64,000 bases of DNA, from positions 9,918,299 through 9,982,298 of the forward strand of contig OY754978.1 in the NCBI GenBank assembly GCA_963576475.1, read 5' to 3'. This document shows, one piece after another, positions 45,727-57,700 of the stretch; the stretch's first letter is position 1; every line of letters starts with the position of its first letter. The notes beneath the pieces are model-generated. The model did no database searches, was not told where the DNA came from, and saw only the letters and a list, made by a program, of their open reading frames with translations. This DNA comes from Molanna angustata (lineage: Eukaryota > Arthropoda > Insecta > Trichoptera > Molannidae). The position numbers and the translations under genes were made by a program.

Positions 45727-48700
45727 CTAGAAAATAAAAAAAACAATTTTTATCTCGTAGAAAAAATAAGAAAAGAGAAAAAGATAAAAAGATAAAAAGA
45801 AAAGAAAAGAGAAAAAGATAAAAAAAGAGAAAAAGATGGTATGAAAGAGAAAGAAAGCCTGAAAATATCCAACGACTTTCCTGGAAACATGAAAATGTTT
45901 TGGAAAGGCATAGCGAAAAGGAAAAATGGAACTGTGAAAGCGTCGTATGATATTGTATCAGCTGAACTTATAAAATATGACGGCGAGCGTACGTTGGATT
46001 GGTGTCTCTCTCTCTCTCTTTTCAATATGTGTTGGGAAGCAGGACGCACTCCTTCAGACTGGAGAAATGCGATCGTGGTACCTTTGTATAAAGGTAAAGG
46101 CTCAAAGCTCGACTGCAAAAACTATAGAGCCATAAGTTTGTTAAGCTCAGTTGGTAAGATGTATGCAAGGATTCTAGATCAAAGAGTGCGAAAGACTACA
46201 GAAAGCAAGATATGAGATGTCCAAGGTGCGTTTGTGGGCGGCAGAGGATGTATTGACCAAATTTTTTCTCTGCGTACGGTCACAGAAAAGGTTCTGGAAA
46301 AAAAAAAGAATTTTTTTTGGGCATTTATAGACCTAGAAAAGGCTTATGATAAAGTAGTTAGAGAGAAATTATGGGATATACTAGCGGTGTATGGAGTGAA
46401 GAGCAAGCTGATACGCGCAATCGCGTCATTATATGAGAACAGCGAAGCATGTGTTCGTGTCAACGACAAAGTAACAACGTGGTTCTCTATAAATAATGGC
46501 GTTAGACAAGGGTGCGTGCTGTCTCCATGGCTCTTCAACTTGTACATTGATTTCTGCATAAGAGCCCTTAAGGATGAAAGCAAGGGCCTGAAATTGAGTA
46601 CCTACTGTTATAGTGCGAGATTTGATGTATGCAGACGATAAAGTTCTGTTAGCAGAAAGTATGGAAGACCTACAGTATCTTGTAAGTATGGTATATGAAG
46701 GATGCTTTGAGAACGGACTGAGGATGAATGCCAGCAAATCAAAGGTTATGGTGTTTGAGAAGAGTGAAAGCAGAACAGCGTGCCAAATAAAAGTAGAGAA
46801 CGAATGGCTGGAGCAAGTTGACGAATATGTCTATCTGGAAAGCATGTTTCAACGGAATGGATGGATTGATAAGGAGATCGAAAGAAGAGTTATGGCAGAA
46901 AACAGAGTGAATGGAGCACTGAAACCAGTTATGAATGTGAACGGTATTTTGAAAGACGGAATTGTCAGAAGCATGAACGACAGACGAACAAGCATAAGAC
47001 GATGTATGAATTATGAATGTCGACGAGGCGATGAATGTGTGTCAAGATAGAAATAAGTGTAGTTCGGTTCTCTTTGCCTGCCCTGCGAGGGACATGGCGT
47101 GATAGTATGTATGTATGTATATGTTTTTATAGGTACTGTAGAAAACATCAGGTGATGGGTATTAGATGGTAGGTAGTGGACTGTATTTTTAAACGATCTC
47201 ACCGATGCTTCTATATTCCTGGTTCACTGATTATTTTTTCTGTGCACACATCCACACGCAGTGGTCTTCAAACTTGTACTGATTAATTTCTTTCTTGACA
47301 CTTATTGTCACCCAAAATTATTGCAGCAAATGACAATTCTCATACATCGGTGAGGGGACAATGTTAAGGAAAGGAGTCAAAGGAAATATGCTTCTACATA
47401 ACCGCCCACTCAAATTTTCAACAAAATTTGACGAATTGTACATATCACGGTGACCACAAACAAAATTAACTTTTAACAAACTCATATCACTAATGCAGCC
47501 ATCACAAAATAAAACTCCGCATTGTCCAATTCATGACATTACAAACACACAAAAAAATTCAATAACATACTATCCACAAGAAAATCACATTAAAAAATCA
47601 AAAAGTTCACAGACTATATTAATGAAAACAATAGACAGACCTTTCTGTCATAACTAAAACACATAACTTAATTGTTATAATAACCAACTAAAACTATAAG
47701 AATAACATTGTTCTTAACTATTTCTATTCTTTTCTAAACATCTAAGGGACATATTTTCACAACAGGTCGAACAAATATTCCCTCTTTGGTCTTAACTTTT
47801 AACACCCGTACAATATTATCCTTTCCTGGCATGGTAGCCACAATTCTTCCCAATTTCCATTGTAAAGGATGTAGCCTTTCTTCTTTCACTAACACTAAAT
47901 CTCCCACCTGTATATTAGGCACTGAAGTGAACCACTTTTTACGCTGTTGAAGTGAAGTGAGGTATTCCACACTCCAACGTTTCCAAAAATCCTGATACAT
48001 TCTTGTGATCATCTGCCTATTCAATTTAATATCTGTGACGTCATACTCTGGAATACCAATCAATACCTCACTTATAATAAAGTGAGCTGGCGTTAAGGCA
48101 TCTACGCTGTCAATATGATTACACATTGGAACAAGTGGTCTGGAATTCACTACCGCCTCGATCTTAATTAATACTGTATTAAATTCCTCATAAGTCATCA
48201 CTTGGTTGCCAACAACTCGCTTTAAGTGATACTTTATAGATCTTACATTGATCTCATGTAAGCCACCAAAATGTGGACCTTTAGGAGGATTCAAATGCCA
48301 ATCGATGCATTTTTCGAGACAGAAATTTCGAAAATCTGTATCCTGGATACAGTCACTATAAAATTTAAAAACTCCAGTCAAATATTTACGTGTGCCAACC
48401 AAATTTGTTCCGCAATCGCTATACCAACGTGTGCCAACCAACCAAATATACTGTAGTACATAAACCACGTCGAGATACAAATCTCTCTAAGCAAGCAATA
48501 AATGCACTAGTAGATAATTCATTGACAATTTCAATATGTATGGCCTTTGTAGTCATACATACGAAAACACAAAAGTATGCCTTATACGTTTTCGAATTGC
48601 GACGTTTATTTTCCTTAAAAATAAACGGCCCGCCTAAGTCAATTGATACGTTTATGAATGGTCGATGACGAGTAACCCGCATAGCTGGCAAGTCAGCCAT

Positions 48701-51700
48701 TATTGGCTGCACTGGTGAAGCACTAAATCGCTTACACACAAGACACTTTGACAAAACAGACTTAATTCTATTTCTCGCTGAAACAATCCAATATTTCCGT
48801 TGTATCAAATGTTGCAGTGATCTGGGACCCACATGCAAATATGATATATGAAAATAATTTATCAATAATTTTCCAAACTCACTATGCTTATGCAACAATA
48901 TTGGAAATTTCATTTTATCAGGAAGTGCAGAATATCTAATTCTTCCGCCCACTCTGACAAGTCCCTGTTTATCTATAAAACAATTCAACTTCTGCAGTTG
49001 AGGATTATCGCATTGATTTTTGTATTTTCACATATTAATATCCTTCATAAAATGTAAAATCTGATCATATTTTATAATTGCTTGTAAACTAATTTCCATT
49101 TCCTTATTACACAAATCTCCTTTAGTGCGATTATTCACATTCAACAGACAATTATTTTGAAACCTTAAAATCCAAGCTACTACACGTGTTAACTTTGTAT
49201 ATTTATTAGTTATGTTATACAATCCTAATCTATCTTTATCTTCTAAAATTAAAGTATTAGATTGATTAACTAACCCTTTATAGTCTGGCAATTGTGCAGG
49301 TACAATATAATCATCGCACCGTGGCCATCTGTCAACAGGTTCTAACAGCCACTCTGGACCGTTTATCCACAACGTATGACCAACTAATTCTTCTGGATAT
49401 AATCCTCTAGATGCACAATCTGCTGGATTACATTGAGATCTCACATGAAACCATTTTCCATGAGGCACGTTTTCCCAAATACGTTCTATTCGATTTGCAA
49501 CAAATAATTTCAATAGATATGATGGTGTTTTAAGCCACGACAAAACAATACTAGAATCTGTGTACATATATACATCCTTTATAATAATTGCATCTTGAAA
49601 TACAGATAAAGTATATTTAATTAATTTTGATAATAATAATGCACCACAGAGCTCCAAGCGTGGTATCGTTTGCATCTTAATTGGAGCAACCTTAGACTTG
49701 GCGGTCACCAGAGATATTTGTTTACTATCCTCAGTAACCAAATAACAAACAGCGCTATATCCGTCATTAGAGGCGTCAGAAAAGCCAATGAAATAACACT
49801 GACTATCAACGTTAGTTCCAAAAAACCTACTCAATTTAAATTCCTCTAATAAAGACATTTGATCAACTATTTCATTCCACTTCACTTTCGTGGATTCTGG
49901 AATAATATCATCCCATCCCAATTTCATTTTCCACAAATTTTGAATGAAACTTTTCAATAAAAATGTAAACGGAATGATCCATCCTACAGGGTCATATATA
50001 GATGAAACGACCGATAGAATCATACGCTTTGTATATTTAATATCAATTTTCTTAACCTGATAACAAAAAACATCATTCACAAAATCCCATTTAATTCCTA
50101 ATAATTTAATATGATTACTGTCTTCAGCAAAACAGATCACACTGCTATCAGATTTATTAAAATCTTAAATAAATTCAGGACAGTTAGTTGCCCATTTTGA
50201 CAATTCAAAACAACCACTTCGTAAAATAGAAATCAACTGATCTCGTAAAATAATAGCATCTTCAATATTATGATCACCGCAATATCATCTACATATGTAC
50301 TATTACGAAGAGCTTTAGCACCTAATGGGTATTTATCACTTTCATCCAAAGCTAACTGATTTATTGTTTGAATTGCATTATAGGGTGAGCTTCCTAAACC
50401 ATATGTCACAGTGCATAAATCATATTCTTTGACAGGTTGTGACGGATCTTCTCGCCACAATACATGCTGATATCTTCTATCTTCCTGCCTGATAGATATT
50501 TGTCTATACATTTTAGTTATGTCAGCAGAAAACCCGATTTTATAGATTCTAAACTTTAACAATAATTCTATTATATCTTTTTGCAACTTTGGACTTACAT
50601 GTAAATATTTGTTTAATGCACCAGTTGCGTTCGTATTAGAACTGCCGTCAAAAACAAATCTCAATTTAGTAGATAAACTATCAGGTTTCAGAACACAGTG
50701 ATGAGGAATATAGTATACATTTGGATCGCCTTTTATAAGAACTTCTTTCATGTGTCCTAACATCTCATATTCCTTCATGAACTTTGTATATTCAAGTTTA
50801 ATTTTCAAATTATTACAAAATTTTCGTTCCATATTAGTTAATCTTTTAAGAGCGAAACCAAAAGTACCAACACATGGTACGTGAATATCTTTTTTTAATA
50901 AGAGCGGTACTACAAATCTACCATCGTCCTTACGATAACGTAAATCGTTGTATAACTGAACACATTCCTCATCCAAATGTGACATTTTCCTACTACTTGA
51001 TACTGTGTTTACCTCTTCTATTTCCCAAAACCCTTTTAAAGTTTCATCTAACACATCAGATGATACAAAACATGTTAACAACTCATTATTATCATGTAAA
51101 AAATCTTGACCTAAAATTACAAACCCAAATATGGTCTCAAATGCATATAAATCTTCTGATATTTTTTTACAATTTCCTGTAAACAATTTTCCATACATGT
51201 CAGCACCTAATATATCAATATTACTGCTTTTCCAAAATTCATTATCTGCCAATTCTAAATCTTGAGTCAAAACTCTACACTGATGAGATAAATCTCTCCT
51301 AGGCAAGTTTGATGGAAGCGCATCCACCACTACACTCTTCACAAATAGCGACTTGTTAAATTAATTATTAAATAAACAAAATTGCATAGAACCCTTTACA
51401 TCAATATTAGTAGAAGACAGCGTTGTCAATGATACAGAATGCCCTTTTGTATAGAATCCTATATTCTTACAAAACTTCCCAGACATCAAAGTAACCTGAC
51501 TTCCAGAATCAACTAAACACTTGGCCTTATAAAATTGCCCATTTTTTCCCTGGACATATCCTATAATTGTTCCTAATATCACTTGACCGGTAGATTCATT
51601 ACCCCGAATCCCTTTATGGCAGATACCTACAACCGATGAATTATCAGTATGCAATAACACATTATGTTTCTTATCACAAGTTTGACACTTTTTGTTAGAC

Positions 51701-54700
51701 TTACAATCCTTTATCAGATGTTTTCCAAAACAACAAAAACATAATTTCAATTTAGAGACAATATCCTTTCTCTCTGATACAGTTTTATTTATAAATGTGT
51801 CACAATTGTGTATCGTATGACTACCCTTACACATATAGCATTCAAGTTGGCGAATATTACCTACAAAACCTTTGTCTGATTTATGATTATAATTATTACG
51901 CTTTACTTGTGAATTACTCTGACGTGAAAATTTTAATACTAGCAATTGACTTCGAATTATTTCAAATATTCTATTTATTGAAGGAATTTCCTGAATATCT
52001 AATCTATTTTCCACTATTCGACGTGCAGATTCATCCAATTTATTAATAAATATAAATCCCCATACCTGATCTAACATCTTTTCACATTTCATATTTGACA
52101 GAGCTAATATATTTTCATTAAATGTATGATATAATTCGCTTAATTGCCCTACATTTTCACCAACTAAAGATTTGCATTGAAACATTTTATTCATGTAATA
52201 TTCAAATTGTAATCTTGTATTAGTATAATGTCCACACAATGTACTCCAAGCAATATTATAATTATCACTAATCAGTGGTAAATTAACAAATGTTGATGCA
52301 AATCCCTTTATGGACGTTCGCAAATAATGAAATTTTTCTATGTCTGTATATCCAATATTATCATGAATCAATGACACAAACATGTCATGAAACGAATTCC
52401 AATTTTCGACGTTGGAATCAAAAACAGGTAAATTTATCATAGGAGCTCTCTGGATTTTATTACATACATCAGTTGCATTTATTTTCACACCACTAGATAA
52501 ACGATTTTTAATTCTCATTATTTCAAAATACATAATGTCACTTTTCTGAATTATTTCACTCAATTCCTTTAATGCAATATCACATTTGGTATCAGTATAT
52601 ATTCCAATCAAGCTGTCACTTAATTCATTGACCAATTTATACCATTCGTCAACTCTCTGACACCTAGCTAAAAATATTTCATCTCGTTCAATATTGCCTT
52701 TTTCACACAGATCTCTTAATTCATATGTATTCCTAATTCTAGAAATAGCATTTATCATCCTTGCTTTAATGTTATCAGCCATTTTAAAACTTTAAACTTA
52801 TACTTATAAACTATAATTGCATGCAAACACAAATTCACTGTATCAATAATAATGTGGTATTTTATTCTACCCGACTGCATTCACAATAATGTTATTAACA
52901 TTAATATGGTACCTTATTATACCTCACAATAATCACAAAATAATATTATGTGATAATTAATCACCATAATATTGTAACAAAATTGAGTACCTACAAATTA
53001 CTATTTGAAACCATCGCAACATGCAGAATTCGCAACAAATAATACACAAAAAAAAACACTTCTAATTCGGTTAGAAGGGCCAAAATATTATGTAGAAAAC
53101 ATCAGGTGATGGGTATTAGATGGTAGGTAGTGGACTGTATTTTTAAACGATCTCACCGATGCTTCTATATTCCTGGTTCACTGATTATTTTTTTTGTGCA
53201 CACATCCACACGCAGTGGTCTTCAAACTTGTACTGATTAATTTCTTTCTTGACACTTATTGTCACCCAAAATTATTGCAGCAAATGACAATTCTCATACA
53301 TCGGTGAGGGGACAATGTTAAGGAAAGGAGTCAAAGGAAATATGCTTCTACAGGTACCTTGTTTTCTTATGTATGCTATACTTATAAATACATGGATCAG
53401 TATAATAAATAAAAAAATATATATTACGCAAATTAAATAAATGGTCTATGAAAAGACATAAATGGTCTACAGACGAACATGTATAAGACGATGTATGAAT
53501 GTTGTCGAGGCGATGAATGTATGTCAAGATAGAAGTAAGTGGCGTTCGCTTCTCTCTGCCTACCCCGTAAGGGACATATGGCGTGATCGTATGTATGTAT
53601 GTATGAAAAAATATTTTTACTCCCCACACTATGGAATAGTGGAGAGTCATGAATTCACAATTTTTAAGCGTATTTTTTTACATTAATTTTTCAACGGGTA
53701 TCATGTAGAGAGTGCACACTGCGAGTTTCGTCGTTATGTGTTTTTATGTATGGCGTACGGCCTACGGATTATCCTTTTTGTGTCCTCTCTACAGCCCAAA
53801 CGATAAGTCCGATCGACTTCATATTCACATCATATGTGTTAAGTGCATAGACCTATATAGATTAGTTTTCCATAGATATTGTATGTGTCTCTATAGACAA
53901 GTGTTTATTTTACTCTCCACTTCTATCTTCCTCAAGGGGTAGGCAGTGAGAAGCGAACACTGCATTCTTCTATCTTGACACATACATCGCCTCATCAACA
54001 TTGATACACTGTCTCATACATGCTCATCTTGCTAGTAATGCAATTTTACTTAAATTTTCTCATCAGGCATCATGTAGAAAATACATACTATGAGTTTCGT
54101 GAAAATGTATTTGTGTGTATGGTGAATTGTGAAAACTTTTGTCTTCTGGGAATCTTATATTTGTTTAAGAATCTAATGGAATTGTACTTAATAAAAATGC
54201 ATTTTGAGATTGTTAACCTTTCAAGAAAAAAATGAACGCTTACTATGGTGTGGAGAGTTTAGTGTTGACCACAACCCATTCGTTTTATTAATGTATTAAA
54301 ATCTGGAATTATTAAATTGCATAGGAAAATATAAAATGCAATTGCGAATTGTTTATATGACCATCTTACAGAGTGAAGAATTCACATTTTTTTTTCTTAA
54401 AATAAGCAGTTTGTCAACTGCTTAGCAAATAAACCAAATTGGCATTGTTATATTTGAAACATATCATTTCTACAAAAAATTTCATACTACGCAATAACAC
54501 TGCTGATTTAATTTACTACAAGTTTTCTCTTCTTAATGTGTTTATGATATTGTTTATTTAAAATCTGAATTTTATTTATATGTTCTGTTCAAATTTCAGT
54601 TAAAATGGAACATAAATTATTTGACATAATTTAAAGGCTCAGACATTAAACTGCTGGCGTGACAGTAAATTTTCATGAAAATAACATTAAAACAATCCAC

Positions 54701-57700
54701 AGTGGCTTCTTTATAATGCCCTAACTCTTGTTAAATGAATCCTTCCTTCCCCTGATCGCTTTTGTCCCGTTTCTATCGGGGTACACTTTGACCATGATCC
54801 TGGAATTGGCGAGTCTGGTTATTACATTGAAGCGACTGCCATCTGACCTTCGTAACCCTTAGAAAGGGGAACCAGACAAATTGGATCATGGCTACACATA
54901 GCTAGTGATATAAATCCGCACATAGATTTTTTGAAAATCCAGAGGTGCGTGCCCCGCCCGGATTCGAACCGTTGACCTCACGCATGGACTATCACCGCCC
55001 GGATTCGAACCGTTGACCTCACGCATGGACTATCACCGCCCGGATTCGAACCGTTGACCTCACTCATGGACTATCACCGCCCGGATTCGAACCGTTGGCC
55101 TCACGCATGGACTATCTCCGCCCGGACTCGAACCGTTGGCCTCACGCATGGACTATCACCACCCGGATTCGAACCGTTGACCTCACGCATGGACTATCAC
55201 CGCCCGGATTCGAACCGTTGACTTCACGCATGGAGTATCTCTTGGTAAATGAATATTTTATGTAATATTATTGAAGCTGTTGGTTTTTCCCAAATAAGTA
55301 CAAAAAAATATCACACTATTGTACATCTATTATCCACGTCATACAATAATTCATGTTGCTATTTTAATTCGCTTCTCCAATATGTTCACTTTTATTTATT
55401 TATTAAATAACAAGAAATTATATTCATTGTTGAATATTGTCGAAACCAAAAATTAAATAAAAATATATTGTCATGTCCTTACCAAAACCATGTCCGTGAC
55501 CGCCTTGTGGTCCATGATCTGTAAAAAAATAAGAACGAAAACAAATTATTATTTTTAGATTTAATAAATCATCAATGTATGCGATTTTTTTACTCTCTTA
55601 CGCCGCTGAGAAGCAATAATTAAAATGAAGACACCTGAACAGTGAAAAAAATGGGTTGGACAGCGAAATTGTAGTATGATGCGTAAGTTAATCTCGATTT
55701 CTCTTATTTTTTTGGTTAGGTTCAGTTATTGTTTAAAATAGCGAATTACTAAATAGCTACTCCCGTGAGCGAGTTGCATTATAAATTGAATTGAAATTGG
55801 ATACAAGAAAAAAATATATCAGCACCTTTGTCATTTGAGGTTAGGTTAGTTAGAATAAGTATATTATGTATAGCATTTGATCACATTTTACAAATAATTA
55901 AAATTTCTCAACATATTATTTACGTATTGGTATGACACCTACCTATACATACATTTTTAAAAGTAGGTACTTGTTATTTTTTGTGTTGAAAGTTTTCGCG
56001 TTATATGTCAACTTTGACAGCTCTTCCGATCTTGGCAAAAATGAGCTGTGGTGTATTCTAAGGTCAAGTGAAATTGTCTACACATTGAAGGACCGCATTC
56101 CTCGTTCATCTAGCAAGTACCGCCTTTAATACTCCATAACATCTTGGTGTATCACACTACGAAAATATTATTTTATCTATTTCAATTATCTTGTAAAAGT
56201 TAAAGTGTTTAAACAGTAAATGAATTATGTAACGACTTTTAATAAGGAATTAATATCATATATATAAATATATAATCTTAAAGGACAATCTAGTTGTATA
56301 TATTTGGAGCTACTAATTTCTAGAATAATCTTTTCTTATTTGACAACGGACAATCTTTATTCAATAATAAGTAATTAAATTGCAACATTCTGATTTATTA
56401 TCCCTAATTATTACATGTTATAAAAAATATGATACCGTTTCCAAATCCACCATGTCCTGCGTGTCCTCCATGTCCTCCATGTCCTCCATGTCCGATAGCT
56501 GGACCATGCTCTGAAAAGAATAAGAAAAAAAAAACCATTTAACAATGTTTTGAAAACTTTATAATATAAAGCTGTTGATAGTTTAATAAAATCACTACTA
56601 ATTTCCTTAGTTTGGGGACACTTTGAAATATTTGATAGTTAAAAAAATTGATTAGCACTATTCAGATATCCTTCAAAATCTAATGGGGTTTAAGTGAGTA
56701 TCAGATATACTAATTTGCAAAAATTGAAAAGAACCGAATGAGTACTTTATCGAAAATCCATAAAGTAAAATAAACACGCCGTACATAGCACACAGTACAT
56801 AGCACACAGTACATAGCACGCAGCACGCAGCACACAGCACACAACACAGATACATTGTGATAAAACTTTCAGAATACAATCTCAGCATGATACTAGTTGA
56901 TAATCTGCAATAAAAAAAATAGCCTTAAAAATTGCGAAATCATACCCGACTATATCCTCTTGGGTTAGTGTGGAGTAAGAATTGAACATCTATAATAGGC
57001 TTATGGTTTCCGTGCAGTCTCTATTGAGTTATTATTTGTAAAAAAATAAAAATAAAACACGTAATTGATTCCCGGCAGGGGAATAATCAATGTTTGCCTA
57101 TATTATAATTATTCGTTTTCCTAAAGTTCAGTCCAATGGAGACGACATAAGAACATGATAATAAAATTGTATTAACTAGTTGCATGTAACACATGAGATC
57201 CAACTGTCGATAGCGATAGTATGTACATATAGTTGAAGAATAAGAATCAAACTATAAACCCATAAATCCAAATTATTGAAAATTTTAACACATCATGGTG
57301 GTATGTATGTCAAGATAGGACAGTATGGAGGTCAGTCCTGTTTTCATACCCGGAATATGAAAACAGCATGATGGTTCTGTGTGTATGTTTGGAGATTAAG
57401 TACCTATCAAACTATTAAGTATTCTTACATATTGTGTATAGGCGACTGCCATACAAATTGTATGAAGCAATGTCGTCACTAAATTCAATTTTTATAAAAA
57501 TTGTTAAAAAAAGTTTGAGATGTGCTAATACAATTTTATATTTTTTATAGAAAATTAAATTATCAAGTTTGGGTGTTTCGGCTTTTTTCGATATTTTTAA
57601 AAAAATTGGAAATATAGGCAGTTAAACTCATAAATTTATCATAAAAAAATATATTTCTTAATAAAAAATATTTGAGAAACCCTGGAATTTTTTTGAAAAA

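Larger units (their letters stand above)
47132..53357 (-). mobile_element. Bel-Pao LTR retrotransposon with 5-bp target duplication
   Basis: Two 262-bp LTRs at 47137-47398 and 53091-53352, starting TGTAGAAAAC and ending CTTCTACA, flanked by GGTAC on both sides (47132-47136 and 53353-53357). I find a single base difference between the LTRs (C at 47240, T at 53194). The coding strand is minus, so the right LTR is the 5' one; a TTTGGCCCTTCTAACCG primer-site-like sequence follows it. The gag to integrase order is typical of Bel-Pao. Confidence 0.95.

Noticed and set aside
45750..46118. Phe/Ser-rich minus-strand frame
   Set aside because: Antisense of a purine simple repeat and of the RTE reverse transcriptase.
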